A DNA stretch of 64,000 bases from Pseudoalteromonas sp. Scap06 (GTDB lineage: Bacteria; Pseudomonadota; Gammaproteobacteria; Enterobacterales; Alteromonadaceae), in contig NZ_CP041330.1 of NCBI RefSeq assembly GCF_013394165.1, positions 3,154,501 to 3,218,500 of the forward strand. Reading direction: 5' to 3'. The position numbers were made by a program, and so were the translations under genes. The notes below the pieces were generated by a model. The model was not told where the DNA came from. It saw nothing but the letters and a program-made list of their open reading frames with translations, and searched no databases. Below are positions 47,057-58,934 of the stretch, one piece after another (position 1 is the first letter of the stretch; each line of letters begins with the position of its first letter).

Positions 47057-47671
47057 TTAAAACTCACTTTTATTCTTTGGTTCACCTTTTACGTCTCCAA
47101 CTTCACTTGTAAATTCAGTCTTCTCTTCATGTATCTTTTCCGTTAGGTAATAAAGACCAAAAAAAGTTGTCAACATAATCAATGAAATAGAATATACATA
47201 AACAAATAAAAACAAATACTTAAGTGTATTTAAGTAGATAGAATTAAAAGAATTTAAAAGTAGTTCGATATTGCTTCCTGCACTAATAACTATTTTGCTA
47301 AAAAATACCAATAGGAAGCTAACAAATGATAGAAAACCAAACATGTATGATAAAAATTGTCTTCGACTTAACACTTTATCATCAAGTTTTAAAGGTATGC
47401 CATCAGTTGGTGAATCTATGTTGGGGTTTGGAAAAGTAGCTATTGCGCCGAGGGCTGCAATGTAAAAACCGGTCAACACTTGCAGAAAACCACTCACTGA
47501 GTGAATCATTCCTTTATCACCCAATACAGCAATCGGCCTTGGTAGGAAATAAAATATTAGACAGGTTAAAATTGCTATAATGATTGGAATCACAAAGTCA
47601 ACTAACCTTTTCTGCCTATTACTAATCTTCAAATAGCGCATTGGGGCAAGTAACTTGCATATTATATCCAT
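47057..47671 (-). CDS. Four-helix membrane protein, second gene of an accessory pair
   Basis: A 204-residue protein with four predicted membrane helices (about 24-46, 56-82, 106-130, 145-175), a loop of about 25 residues between helices 2 and 3, and a charged C-terminal tail (EVGDVKGEPKNKSEF). No family recognised. Only one base separates its ATG from the stop of the 329-residue gene upstream, so the two are probably translated together. Base composition is visibly AT-richer than the flanking genes, suggesting horizontal gain. A membrane effector in a defence system is a possibility, but nothing in the sequence proves it. Confidence 0.7.
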   Translation of the reverse strand: MDIICKLLAPMRYLKISNRQKRLVDFVIPIIIAILTCLIFYFLPRPIAVLGDKGMIHSVSGFLQVLTGFYIAALGAIATFPNPNIDSPTDGIPLKLDDKVLSRRQFLSYMFGFLSFVSFLLVFFSKIVISAGSNIELLLNSFNSIYLNTLKYLFLFVYVYSISLIMLTTFFGLYYLTEKIHEEKTEFTSEVGDVKGEPKNKSEF

Positions 47672-47672
47672 T

Positions 47673-48662
47673 TTATTTTATAGCCTTTTCAAGCATCTTC
47701 TTCATATTATTTGCGAGCTCTTTGTGTATATTATTTTCACATTGACCTATTTTATTATTTAATTCAATTAGTTCTGACTTAGTAAAAAGTAAGTTCGCAA
47801 TGTCAGCTTCTTTGGAATTGAAAGGCATAGTTCGTTGTTTCTTTACTTGCCTAGTCTTTTTCTCACCTTTTTCATTCGTTGTTACCTCTTCGGATACGAC
47901 CTCAGAATACTGCACCCTCACTTCGTCGTAATTTTTTTCCTTACCAAAACTTGTAGCTTTTTTTATCAACTCCAATGCTTTGCTTCCTGTTGGCTTCCCT
48001 GAAACTCTTAACTTGATAGCTTGTTCTGACATTCTCAGTTCTTTATTATCATCAATAAAATTGCCATCATTATTATTTAATAAAGTTATCCCTTGCAAAG
48101 AGCTATGTTTTAGAGAGTTCTGCAATGTAGAGCTAGCGTGGCCATTAAAAGAAGCCATAGGCCTACAGATATTCCCTTCCTTGCTTTTACTGCCTGGCTT
48201 TTTATAGGTTGACTTACAACTTATTTGAAAGAGGCGAGTTAAAAACTGTTCAATTGTAGACTTTGGTAAACCTGTAACTTCCTCAATTACAGAGAGGTGC
48301 CAACCTTTCTTCTCCTTTATACAATCAAGACTAAATAAAACATGACAGGCTGCGCCAATACCTTCAAACTTTTTCTTGACTTCAACTCTAACGGCACCAG
48401 TTTGAGTGTTCGAAAATGCTGGATCAGTAGCTTTGACATCAGATGCATGCAGTAAAAGCATCACAAATCCATCTATTCTTTTGAAATCTTTGACCCTTAT
48501 AGTTATTTCATTTTTTCTATATTGATGTACAGCTTTTCCATTTTTCCAAATATGCTCAACTTTATCTAACACTTCATCAAAATCGAATTGAGGGGCATCA
48601 TCAGGGTAAGACCTCAAATGAAAATCATAAAAATAAACCCAGCGTCGTTCAGTTGATTGCAT
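47673..48662 (-). CDS. Soluble protein of unknown function, first gene of an accessory pair
   Basis: A 329-residue protein without signal peptide or membrane helix. It begins RRWVYFYDFHLRSYPDDAP, a mixed alpha/beta N-terminal half with several Trp/Tyr (KKGWHLSVIEEVTGLP), a Ser/Asn-rich middle (FNGHASSTLQNSLKHSSLQG), and a highly basic helical C-terminal part with GEKKTRQVKKQRTMPFNSKE. The YFYDF-type start recalls uncharacterised DUF families found in accessory islands (a DUF6731-like protein is one thought, unverified). Codon use and AT content differ from the leu genes next door. Function unknown. Confidence 0.7.
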   Translation of the reverse strand: MQSTERRWVYFYDFHLRSYPDDAPQFDFDEVLDKVEHIWKNGKAVHQYRKNEITIRVKDFKRIDGFVMLLLHASDVKATDPAFSNTQTGAVRVEVKKKFEGIGAACHVLFSLDCIKEKKGWHLSVIEEVTGLPKSTIEQFLTRLFQISCKSTYKKPGSKSKEGNICRPMASFNGHASSTLQNSLKHSSLQGITLLNNNDGNFIDDNKELRMSEQAIKLRVSGKPTGSKALELIKKATSFGKEKNYDEVRVQYSEVVSEEVTTNEKGEKKTRQVKKQRTMPFNSKEADIANLLFTKSELIELNNKIGQCENNIHKELANNMKKMLEKAIK

Positions 48663-48844
48663 ATTTTACATCCTTTGTTATTGATAGAGTTAAGTATTAA
48701 AATTATCCTAAGAAAAGCAGTAATGAAGTGATAAATTGCTAGAGGCTTTCCCTTTACTTAATGAAAAGAGTACACCTTAATATGTTTAACGTAAACTGAT
48801 TAGAAATATAGTTTCAACTGAAAATTTTAGGTTTTCATACAAGT

Positions 48845-48870
48845 AAAAACACGGCTTTCGCCGCGTTTAG
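48845..48870 (-). terminator. Terminator of the leuABCD operon
   Basis: On the minus strand AAACGCGGC-GAAA-GCCGTGTTT forms a stem with one G-U pair, followed by a T run (48845-48849). It lies 21 bases after the leuD stop. The region 48663-48844 beyond it is AT-rich with no gene seen. Confidence 0.85.
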
Positions 48871-48890
48871 GTTCACATGGAAAAATCAGG

Positions 48891-49490
48891 TTATTGCCAA
48901 GGACGCTCAGCGGCAAGTTTTGCTTCAAACGCATCAATTTGCGGATTTAGGGTCTCGGTTACACCAATAAAGTCTAAGCCACTTAATAAACGCTCTTTCA
49001 CATCATTGCGAATATCAAAGCTGATTGGCGCAAATTTATTGCTGCATAATTGCTGGTTTTCAAGATCCACATCAATGTAAATATCGTCATGCTGCTCACT
49101 TAACACAAATAAGTCTTCTAAGATTTGCGCTGGCAGTGCAATGGCAAGCATTTGGTTATTGCCACAGTTATTAAAGAAAATATCAGCAAAACTTTCAGCC
49201 AAAATCACTTCAAAACCGTATTGTTTAAGCGCCCATGGGGCGTGTTCACGTGATGAACCACAGCCAAAGTTGTCACGGGTTAGTAGTATTTGCGCGCCTT
49301 GATAGCAGGGTCGGTTCAAAATAAAATCAGGGTTTGGCTCGCCATTATCTAAATAACGCCAATCGTAAAATAGCGCAGCATCAAAACCATCACGGCTGGT
49401 TGAAGTTAAAAACTGCTTAGGAATAATTTGGTCGGTATCGACGTTGTTTTTATCAAGTGGGGCCATTAAGCCACTAAAATAGATGCTCAT
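48891..49490 (-). CDS. leuD: 3-isopropylmalate dehydratase small subunit
   Basis: LeuD forms the isopropylmalate isomerase with LeuC in leucine synthesis. The 199 residues include GLMAPLDKNNVDTDQIIPKQFL and the conserved substrate loop NFGCGSSREHAPWAL. Its ATG overlaps the leuC stop by one base (TAATG), indicating coupled translation. It is the last gene of the operon. Confidence 0.97.
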   Translation of the reverse strand: MSIYFSGLMAPLDKNNVDTDQIIPKQFLTSTSRDGFDAALFYDWRYLDNGEPNPDFILNRPCYQGAQILLTRDNFGCGSSREHAPWALKQYGFEVILAESFADIFFNNCGNNQMLAIALPAQILEDLFVLSEQHDDIYIDVDLENQQLCSNKFAPISFDIRNDVKERLLSGLDFIGVTETLNPQIDAFEAKLAAERPWQ

Positions 49491-50890
49491 TAGGCTTCTC
49501 CTCTAATATCAACAAAGTGGCCATGTATTGCTGCCGCTGCCGCCATTGCTGGGCTCACTAAGTGTGTACGCCCGCCTCGCCCTTGGCGTCCTTCAAAATT
49601 ACGGTTAGATGTAGATGCACAGCGTTTACCTGCGCCTAAACGGTCGTCATTCATTGCTAAACACATAGAACAACCTGGCTCACGCCATTCAAATCCTGCA
49701 GCTTTAAATATGTCGGCAAGGCCTTCATCTTCTGCTTGTTGTTTAACCAAGCCTGAGCCTGGAACAATTAATGCTTCAATGCCAGCAACCACTTGCTTGC
49801 CTTCAACTATTTTTGCTGCGGCGCGTAAATCTTCAATGCGGCTGTTGGTGCATGAGCCAATAAATACTGTGTCTACTTTGGCAGTTGATAACTTATCGCC
49901 CGCTTTTAAACCCATGTATTTAAGTGCACTACGAATGGCATCAGCTTTAATTAAATCGGTTTCTTTGTCTGGATCTGGAATACATTCGTCAACGCCAATC
50001 ACTTGCTCTGGGTTAGTCCCCCAGGTGATCTGTGGTTGAATATTAACGGCATCTAACTCTACCTCTAAGTCAAAGGTTGCGCCATCATCAGTTTTTAAAG
50101 TTTCCCAGTAGGCAACAGCGGCGTCAAAATCAGCGCCTTTTGGTGCAAATGGGCGCCCTTTTAAGTAGTCATACGTTACCTTGTCTGGGGCAATTAAACC
50201 GGCCTTGGCACCCATTTCAATACTCATATTACACAACGTCATGCGCGCTTCCATTGATAGCGCTTCAATGCCTTCACCACAAAATTCAGCCACATAACCC
50301 GTACCACCAGCAGTGCCTAGTTTACCTATAACCGCCATAATTAAATCTTTAGCAGTTACTGTTGGGCGTAACACACCGTTAATTTGAATTTTTAACGACT
50401 TAGCCTTTTTTTGCTGTAGCGTTTGCGTAGCTAATACGTGCTCAACTTCTGAGGTTCCAATACCATGGGCAAGCGCTCCAAACGCGCCGTGGGTTGAGGT
50501 ATGACTATCGCCGCATACTATGATGGTGCCTGGCAAAGTGATCCCTTGCTCTGGGCCAATCACATGTACTATACCTTGATTTACTGAATCTAGGTCGTAC
50601 AGCAAAATACCAAATTCTTTACAGTTTGCATCCAGTGCCATTAGTTGATTTTTAGAGACTTCGCTGGCTGCATCTAATGAACGGCTTTTAGTTGAAACAT
50701 TATGATCCATGGTCGCAATGGTTTTTTCTGGACAGCGCACTTTACGATTTTTTTCACGTAAACCTGCAAATGCTTGTGGCGACGTCACTTCGTGTACTAA
50801 ATGACGGTCAATATAAAGTAAATCGGTTTGCTCGTTGATGCTGGCAACCGTATGTGCTTGCCAAATTTTATTGTATAAAGTTTGAGCCAC
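49490..50890 (-). CDS. leuC: 3-isopropylmalate dehydratase large subunit
   Basis: Aconitase-family enzyme with a 4Fe-4S cluster. The 466 residues contain [37 protein letters not shown] and the cluster Cys in [14 protein letters not shown] and [12 protein letters not shown]. The start is GTG at 50890; GGGAG lies seven bases upstream and the N-terminus then aligns with other LeuC. It follows leuB after 56 bases that include a hairpin. Confidence 0.97.
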   Translation of the reverse strand: MAQTLYNKIWQAHTVASINEQTDLLYIDRHLVHEVTSPQAFAGLREKNRKVRCPEKTIATMDHNVSTKSRSLDAASEVSKNQLMALDANCKEFGILLYDLDSVNQGIVHVIGPEQGITLPGTIIVCGDSHTSTHGAFGALAHGIGTSEVEHVLATQTLQQKKAKSLKIQINGVLRPTVTAKDLIMAVIGKLGTAGGTGYVAEFCGEGIEALSMEARMTLCNMSIEMGAKAGLIAPDKVTYDYLKGRPFAPKGADFDAAVAYWETLKTDDGATFDLEVELDAVNIQPQITWGTNPEQVIGVDECIPDPDKETDLIKADAIRSALKYMGLKAGDKLSTAKVDTVFIGSCTNSRIEDLRAAAKIVEGKQVVAGIEALIVPGSGLVKQQAEDEGLADIFKAAGFEWREPGCSMCLAMNDDRLGAGKRCASTSNRNFEGRQGRGGRTHLVSPAMAAAAAIHGHFVDIRGEA

Positions 50891-50913
50891 TTGCTAACTC
50901 CCTGATCTGATTG

Positions 50914-50939
50914 AGCCACAGCCTAACGGTGCTGTGGCT
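50914..50939 (-). other. Intercistronic hairpin between leuB and leuC
   Basis: AGCCACAGC (50914-50922) and GCTGTGGCT (50931-50939) form a perfect 9-bp stem with an eight-base loop. No T run follows on the minus strand. It may stabilise the upstream message or partly limit read-through. Confidence 0.65.
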
Positions 50940-50946
50940 TTAATAG

Positions 50947-53573
<2,627 letters not shown>

Positions 53574-53628
53574 AGCTGCCCCTCAATTGCTGTGTTACCC
53601 AAATTTCGATTTATCCCTACAGCGAGAT

Positions 53629-53657
53629 AAAAAAAACCCCGCGGTTGCGGGGTTTTT
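53629..53657 (-). terminator. Leucine attenuator terminator upstream of leuA
   Basis: On the minus strand CCCCGC (53647-53652 read in reverse) and GCGGGG (53637-53642) pair around a four-base loop, followed by eight T bases (53629-53636). It lies 56 bases before leuA, after the leader peptide. A second GCGGGG copy at 53687-53692 can pair with the CCCCGC arm as an antiterminator. Together these make a classical 2:3 versus 3:4 switch. Confidence 0.9.
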
Positions 53658-53681
53658 AATGTTTAACTCAATGCAAACACA

Positions 53682-53750
53682 CTAATCCCCGCTCACTTGC
53701 CACAGCAGTAAGAGGTTTAGGTTTAGTGTAATTAAGCGAATAGTTTGCAT
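53682..53750 (-). CDS. leuL: leu operon leader peptide
   Basis: A 22-codon frame from ATG at 53750 to TAG at 53682. Seven codons are Leu (residues 6, 9, 11, 13-16), four of them in a row (CTC TTA CTG CTG). Its 3' end overlaps the antiterminator arm. Ribosome stalling at the Leu codons when charged Leu-tRNA is scarce should favour the antiterminator and allow leuA transcription. The ribosome site is weak (AAGA). Confidence 0.88.
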   Translation of the reverse strand: MQTIRLITLNLNLLLLWQVSGD

Positions 53751-53783
53751 CTGTTTTCTTGTGTGTGTGTCCAATGAGGCTTA

Positions 53784-53812
53784 TTTTTATCATTGCAACG
53801 CAGTTGGCGCAA
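53784..53812 (-). promoter_or_regulatory. Candidate leu promoter
   Basis: On the minus strand TTGCGC (53807-53812) and TAAAAA (53784-53789) are separated by 17 bases, a plausible sigma-70 promoter about 35 bases upstream of the leader peptide ATG. Region 53813-53924 up to the fabR hairpin is AT-rich with no further gene seen. Confidence 0.45.
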
Positions 53813-53924
53813 GCATAAAAATACCAAACAAATAATTAAAGGGGACTTTCTGGGGATTTAAAATTCAAATAAAACTTGTAAACAGAATAAAACATCCAAT
53901 TTAAACCTGGAGCAGGCTTAAATT

Positions 53925-53953
53925 AATAAGCGCTGTAAAATACAGCGCTTATT
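53925..53953. terminator. Hairpin after fabR
   Basis: AATAAGCGCTGTA (53925-53937) and TACAGCGCTTATT (53941-53953) form a perfect 13-bp stem with a three-base loop, 17 bases after the fabR stop. A-T-rich flanks suit termination of fabR before the leu promoter. Confidence 0.75.
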
Positions 53954-53970
53954 TTAACTTTTTTTAATAT

Positions 53971-54588
53971 CTATTCTTTATTTTCAGCACGTACGTAATT
54001 TGACGCGCCGCGCGTAATATAACGTAACTGCCATATAACTCGCTCTATCAGTTCATCGCGTTGCTGACCTTCAATATCAAGCGCTTCAGCGCCTGCATTA
54101 AATACCAAAGTAACCATGGCTTCTGCCTGAATATACGCATGAATAGCATCGCAGGGGGTTTCACTTTCTAAATAATGTGCGAGCTCTAAAATAAAGTGTT
54201 TCACTTCACGCGCCACTGCTGCTCTAAATGCTTTTGAGGTACCTGAACGTTCACGCAACAAAAGTCTAAACTGATTGCTTGAGTTATCAATAAACTCCAT
54301 AAAAGTAACCACAGAGGTGTTGATTACACTGCCACCACTGGCTATTCGTCTGCGTGCTTGGCGCATCAGCTGGCGTAGGGTTAAACCCGCTTCATCAACC
54401 ATGGTTAAGCCCAACTCGTTCATATCTTTAAAGTGACGATAAAAAGAGGTAGGCGCAATACCTGCTTCGCGTGCAACCTCACGCAAGCTTAAATTAGAAA
54501 AGCTATGATCAGCACTAAGCTGATTAAATGCAGCTTCAATTAATGCTTGTCGTGTTTTTTGTTTCTGTTGTGCTCTAACACCCGACAT
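53971..54588 (-). CDS. fabR: FabR, repressor of unsaturated fatty acid synthesis
   Basis: TetR-family regulator that represses fabA/fabB-type genes in response to acyl chains. The 205 residues begin [20 protein letters not shown], with the helix-turn-helix in [20 protein letters not shown] and long stretches nearly identical to E. coli FabR ([32 protein letters not shown]). The ATG at 54588 follows AGGGAG; a TTG one codon earlier is less likely. Divergent from a fatty acid desaturase gene with a FabR-like site between them; sthA, its E. coli neighbour, follows. Confidence 0.94.
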   Translation of the reverse strand: MSGVRAQQKQKTRQALIEAAFNQLSADHSFSNLSLREVAREAGIAPTSFYRHFKDMNELGLTMVDEAGLTLRQLMRQARRRIASGGSVINTSVVTFMEFIDNSSNQFRLLLRERSGTSKAFRAAVAREVKHFILELAHYLESETPCDAIHAYIQAEAMVTLVFNAGAEALDIEGQQRDELIERVIWQLRYITRGASNYVRAENKE

Positions 54589-54686
54589 CAACAGCTCCCT
54601 GAGTGAGTTTGTAATAAATTTTTAATTAAAAAAATAGCTAATAGTACAGTCTAATACTTGACGGCAGCAGATTGAAATATTATTTT

Positions 54687-54704
54687 AGCTTACAGTTGTA
54701 CGCT
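54687..54704. promoter_or_regulatory. FabR-type operator in the fabR/desaturase gap
   Basis: AGCTTACAGTTGTACGCT is an 18-base near-perfect palindrome with one mismatch, resembling the FabR recognition pattern AGCGTACA-N2-TGTACGCT. It lies 14 bases before the desaturase start, where bound repressor would block transcription or early elongation. Confidence 0.7.
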
Positions 54705-54718
54705 GAGAAATGATAAAC

Positions 54719-55852
54719 ATGAAAAAACCACCAATTATATGGACCAACGTCCTTTTCTTTAGCCTGACGTTTTTGGCTGCTATTACACTTGTACCTTGGT
54801 ATGGGTTTAACTATGGCTTTACAGGCACGCAGTGGGTTGCTTTTGTAGCTTGCATGTTTTTTGCGGGATTATCGATCACCGCGGGCTACCACCGTTTATG
54901 GGCACATAAAACCTATAACGCACACCCTGCGGTTGAATTTATTTTTGCCCTTGGTGGTGCTTTTGCGCTACAAAATAGTGCGCTGCATTGGAGCAGCGAT
55001 CATCGAATTCACCATGGTCAAGTTGATGACCCAGTTAAAGACCCTTATGCCGCCACTAATGGCTTTTGGTACAGTCACATTGGCTGGATGCTTCGCGACT
55101 ACCAAGGCGACAGCTACGATGATTACAGCAACTGTCGTGATTTACAGCGAAATAAAATTGTTATGTGGCAGCACAAGCATTACTTAAAATTGGTAATTGC
55201 CATGAATGTTGGTTTACCGCTAGTACTCGGCTTAATGCTTGGTGATGTATGGGGCATGTTACTGTTAGCAGGCTTATTGCGTTTAGTGCTGAGTCAGCAC
55301 TTTACCTTTTTTATTAACTCAGTAGCACATATTTGGGGTTCACGTCCTTACACTGAAAAAAATACCGCGAGAGACAATGGCTTTTTAGCACTGTTTACCT
55401 ACGGTGAGGGTTATCATAACTTCCATCATATTTTTGCCAGCGATTACCGCAATGGCATTAAATGGTTTCATTACGACCCAACAAAATGGATGATCCGCTC
55501 ACTCGCAGCCATTGGTTTAGCGAGTAAATTAAAGCGCACACCGGTTGAGCGCATTGAAAAAGCTAAAGCAGAAACCTTAATGAGTAAAACACAAGGTCGT
55601 CTTGCAAAATTGCCTTTAGCGCAAGATAAGCTTACATTATTACAACAAGAGTACGATTTGCTGCTTAAAAAGCTGCAAAATTATTGCTCATTACAAAAAC
55701 AAGTGTTGGAAGCTAAAAAAAATAATATGGCAAAGCAGTGTGAAAAGTCGGCATTAATGGCACAATATCACGAGCTTGAAGCCGCCTGGGAAACACAAAA
55801 GCAGGCATGGCTAGCACTTAATGCGAGGTTATTAAAAGCCTCTTTTAGTTAA
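54719..55852 (+). CDS. Membrane acyl-CoA/lipid desaturase
   Basis: A 377-residue delta-9-type fatty acid desaturase that inserts double bonds aerobically. The three histidine boxes are present: HRLWAHK at residue 58, HRIHH at 95 and HNFHH at 233, with four hydrophobic segments. The last 90 residues form a charged coiled coil ([16 protein letters not shown]), an extension beyond the enzyme core. The ATG at 54719 is preferred over 54710 for ribosome-site spacing. The FabR-like site and divergent fabR suggest repression by FabR. sthA follows after 13 bases. Confidence 0.93.
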   Translation: MKKPPIIWTNVLFFSLTFLAAITLVPWYGFNYGFTGTQWVAFVACMFFAGLSITAGYHRLWAHKTYNAHPAVEFIFALGGAFALQNSALHWSSDHRIHHGQVDDPVKDPYAATNGFWYSHIGWMLRDYQGDSYDDYSNCRDLQRNKIVMWQHKHYLKLVIAMNVGLPLVLGLMLGDVWGMLLLAGLLRLVLSQHFTFFINSVAHIWGSRPYTEKNTARDNGFLALFTYGEGYHNFHHIFASDYRNGIKWFHYDPTKWMIRSLAAIGLASKLKRTPVERIEKAKAETLMSKTQGRLAKLPLAQDKLTLLQQEYDLLLKKLQNYCSLQKQVLEAKKNNMAKQCEKSALMAQYHELEAAWETQKQAWLALNARLLKASFS

Positions 55853-55865
55853 AATAGGAGTGGCT

Positions 55866-57296
55866 GTGGCCAAACAACCAGAAAAGAAAAAAGTACCCGT
55901 GAGCTACCAATATGATGCAATCATTATTGGCACGGGTCCTGGCGGTGAAGGGACCGCTATGAACCTCTCTAAAAGCAACAAAAAAGTAGCGGTTATTGAA
56001 CGTCAAACTGCTGTTGGTGGTGGTTGTGTTCACTGGGGAACCATTCCTTCAAAGGCACTTCGTCATTCGGTTAGTCGCTACATTGAATACAAAGCAAACC
56101 CTTTGTTTAACGTAGGCGAGCGCCCAGTAAGACTTACTTTTCCTGATATTTTGCGCCATGCCAGTTCGGTAATTTCAAAGCAATCAAACTTACGCAGCAG
56201 CTTTTACGATCGTAATCGCATTCATATGTTTCAAGGCGATGCTAGCTTTGTTGATAAGCACACTATTGAAATTAGACGTAATGACGGTTCAACTGAACGC
56301 CTAACTGCACAAACTATTGTTATTGCTACCGGCTCACGACCTTATCGCCCACCAGGTGTTGATTTCACCCATTCGCGTATTTATGAAAGTGACACAATTT
56401 TAGGCCTTGAACACGACCCGCATCGCGTACTTATATACGGCGCGGGTGTAATTGGTTGTGAATACGCATCTATCTTCAAAGGGCTAGGTGCAAAGGTTGA
56501 TTTAGTAAATACTCGCGATCGCCTACTTGCGTTTATGGATGCTGAAATATCTGATGCGCTTAGCTATCACTTTTGGAATAGTGGCATTGTTATTCGTCAT
56601 AACGAAGAATTTGATCGCATTGAAACCCGCGATGACTGTGTTGTTATGCATTTAAAATCGGGTAAACGTGTAAAGGCTGACTGTATTTTATTTGCCAATG
56701 GCCGTACTGGTAATACTGATACATTGAATTTAGAAGCAATTGGCTTAAAAGCAGATAGCCGCGGACAAGTAAAAGTAAACGAAACCTACCAAACAGAAAT
56801 AGACAACGTATATGCGGTAGGCGATGTTATTGGCTACCCAAGCCTTGCTAGTGCTGCCTTTGACCAAGGTCGAATTGCAGCAGATGCCATCGCTTGTGGT
56901 AACTGCGATGAAAAGCTGATTATTGATATCCCAGCCGGTATTTATACTATTCCTGAAATGAGTTCAGTAGGTAAAACAGAGCAGCAATTAACTGCCGCAA
57001 AAGTACCGTACGAAGTGGGACGTGCGCAATTTAAACACTTAGCACGTGCACAAATTGCAGGTACCGATGTGGGTAGTTTAAAAATATTGTTCCATACAGA
57101 AACCAAGGAAGTACTTGGGGTGCATTGCTTTGGTGAGCGTGCCTCTGAGATTGTTCACATTGGCCAAGCTATAATGGAACAAAAAAATGGTGGCAATACC
57201 ATCGACTACTTTGTAAATACTACGTTTAACTACCCAACAATGGCAGAAGCTTATCGAGTTGCGGCATTAAATGGCTTAAACCGCTTGTTTAAATAA
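55866..57296 (+). CDS. sthA: Soluble pyridine nucleotide transhydrogenase
   Basis: SthA transfers hydride between NADPH and NAD, balancing the two pools. The 476-residue flavoprotein has the FAD motif [39 protein letters not shown] (a single Cys, with Thr at the second disulfide position, as known for this enzyme), a NAD site ([19 protein letters not shown]) and the C-terminal [17 protein letters not shown]. The start is GTG at 55866, five bases after AGGAG; the GTG at 55860 overlaps that site. It probably shares a transcript with the desaturase. Confidence 0.95.
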   Translation: MAKQPEKKKVPVSYQYDAIIIGTGPGGEGTAMNLSKSNKKVAVIERQTAVGGGCVHWGTIPSKALRHSVSRYIEYKANPLFNVGERPVRLTFPDILRHASSVISKQSNLRSSFYDRNRIHMFQGDASFVDKHTIEIRRNDGSTERLTAQTIVIATGSRPYRPPGVDFTHSRIYESDTILGLEHDPHRVLIYGAGVIGCEYASIFKGLGAKVDLVNTRDRLLAFMDAEISDALSYHFWNSGIVIRHNEEFDRIETRDDCVVMHLKSGKRVKADCILFANGRTGNTDTLNLEAIGLKADSRGQVKVNETYQTEIDNVYAVGDVIGYPSLASAAFDQGRIAADAIACGNCDEKLIIDIPAGIYTIPEMSSVGKTEQQLTAAKVPYEVGRAQFKHLARAQIAGTDVGSLKILFHTETKEVLGVHCFGERASEIVHIGQAIMEQKNGGNTIDYFVNTTFNYPTMAEAYRVAALNGLNRLFK

Positions 57297-57320
57297 GTGC
57301 TTAAGTAAAATAGTTTGCAC

Positions 57321-57349
57321 AAAAAAGCCCGCTAATTAGCGGGCTTTTT
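57321..57349. terminator. Bidirectional terminator between sthA and hemE
   Basis: AAAAAGCCCGCTAA at 57322-57335 and TTAGCGGGCTTTTT at 57336-57349 form a perfect palindrome with A and T tails, able to terminate both convergent transcripts. Confidence 0.92.
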
Positions 57350-57365
57350 ATTGTTAGTTCATAAC

Positions 57366-58430
57366 TTACTTATGATATTGCGCACTTAGCTCATGCACAG
57401 CGTTAATAAATACACCCGCATTTTCTGGGTCAACATCTGGTGTAATACCATGCCCTAAGTTAAATACATGACCATTGCCAGTGCCAAAGTCTTCTAAAAT
57501 CGTACCCACTTCTTGGCGAATACGATCTGGCGTGCCGTGTAGCATTGAAGGGTCCATATTGCCTTGTAGCGCCACTTTATCGCCAACACGACGTTTTGCA
57601 TCACCAATATTAATAGTCCAATCTAGGCCTACTGCATCACAACCTGTTGCTGCAATTGCCTCAATCCATTGGCCACCATTTTTAGTGAACAAGGTAACCG
57701 GTACTTTACGGCCATCATTTTCGCGAATTAAACCATCAACGATTTTATGCATATACTGTAGTGAAAACTCATTGTAGTCACGCGGGCTCAATACACCGCC
57801 CCACGAGTCAAATATCATCAGTGATTGTGCACCCGCTTTAACTTGCGCGTTTAAGTAATCAATCACTGAATCAGCTAGCTTATCAAGTAGTAAATGCAGT
57901 GTTTGTGGCTCAGCAAATGCCATTTTTTTGATTTTACCAAAAACCTTACTACTTCCGCCTTCAACCATATAAGTTGCAAGTGTCCAAGGTGAACCCGAGA
58001 AACCAATTAATGGCACTTCACCTTTAAGCTCACGACGAATAGTGCTTACAGCATTCATTACATAGCCAAGCTCATCGGTAGGATCAAGTTTAGGAATTTT
58101 TTTAACATCGGCTAATGATGAAATTGGGCGTTCAAACTTAGGGCCTTCACCCGTTTCAAAGTACAAGCCTAATCCCATTGCATCTGGAATAGTTAAAATA
58201 TCACTAAATAAAATAGCGGCATCTAATGGGTAACGACGCAGAGGCTGTAATGTTACTTCACAGGCTAACTCAGCATTTCTACACAGGCTCATAAAATCGC
58301 CCGCTTGTGCACGTGTAGCACGGTATTCAGGTAAATAACGTCCAGCTTGACGCATCATCCATACTGGCGTGACATCAACAGGTTGCTTGGCAAGGGCACG
58401 TAAATAACGGTCGTTTTTTAATTCGCTCAT
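57366..58430 (-). CDS. hemE: Uroporphyrinogen decarboxylase
   Basis: HemE removes four carboxyl groups from uroporphyrinogen III in heme synthesis. With the ATG at 58430 it has 354 residues, as in E. coli. Conserved parts are [27 protein letters not shown] (split over residues 8-35), [17 protein letters not shown] with the catalytic Asp, [15 protein letters not shown], and [12 protein letters not shown] start at 58481 would add 17 unlikely residues. The divergent neighbour is rsd, as in E. coli, where nudC lies between. Confidence 0.96.
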   Translation of the reverse strand: MSELKNDRYLRALAKQPVDVTPVWMMRQAGRYLPEYRATRAQAGDFMSLCRNAELACEVTLQPLRRYPLDAAILFSDILTIPDAMGLGLYFETGEGPKFERPISSLADVKKIPKLDPTDELGYVMNAVSTIRRELKGEVPLIGFSGSPWTLATYMVEGGSSKVFGKIKKMAFAEPQTLHLLLDKLADSVIDYLNAQVKAGAQSLMIFDSWGGVLSPRDYNEFSLQYMHKIVDGLIRENDGRKVPVTLFTKNGGQWIEAIAATGCDAVGLDWTINIGDAKRRVGDKVALQGNMDPSMLHGTPDRIRQEVGTILEDFGTGNGHVFNLGHGITPDVDPENAGVFINAVHELSAQYHK

Positions 58431-58617
58431 AGCGTATAGAGTCCTAGGGCTTTTAGAAATTGTGCAAGATTGTACCACCATATTTGCCCCCCCTCTATCG
58501 CTAAGCGATTAAATCGCCACAGAGTAGCACCAGATCAAGTGATTTTTTGTTTTCATTTCGTTTTGTACACAAAACAATCAAGTAAACGTTAATAATAAAA
58601 ACTTTTCATTAAACTAT

Positions 58618-58776
58618 TTGCAACATTTATAAAAGCTTGATATTGTTACTCCCGCGTTAACATAACAATAACAATAATCGTTAATATAAAAATAATAAAA
58701 ATCTCTAATAAAAATAAGAATGCTTGTTTAAACAAGTCCAATAAAGAAATTAAACCACCGTAATTGGTGGTTTTTT
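58618..58776 (+). ncRNA. Candidate small RNA or leader ending in a terminator upstream of rsd
   Basis: The 504-base gap between hemE and rsd contains, on the plus strand, a possible promoter (TTGCAA 58618-58623, 17 bases, TATTGT 58641-58646), a 14-base palindrome CTTGTTTAAACAAG (58723-58736), and a strong terminator: AAACCACC 58752-58759, GGTGGTTT 58766-58773, then Ts to 58776. No gene precedes this terminator on that strand. A transcript of about 120 bases is inferred. It could be a small RNA or an attenuated leader of rsd. Confidence 0.45.
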
Positions 58777-58934
58777 CTTTCCTGCAATAAATACTTACAA
58801 CTTATACCCGTAAACAAAACCCTCTGTGGTACTACATCTATTTTACTTGTTGATATACACGCCAATTAAATATATCTTGGATGATAGAAACTTTATTACC
58901 AATTTAAAATCCAACCCAGCTTAGGAGAAGAATT

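Noticed and set aside
58684..58740. A-rich repeats of the type AATAAAAAT upstream of rsd as a repeat element or CRISPR leader
   Set aside because: They are simple AT-rich sequence without regular spacing; no CRISPR-like array is present anywhere in the window.
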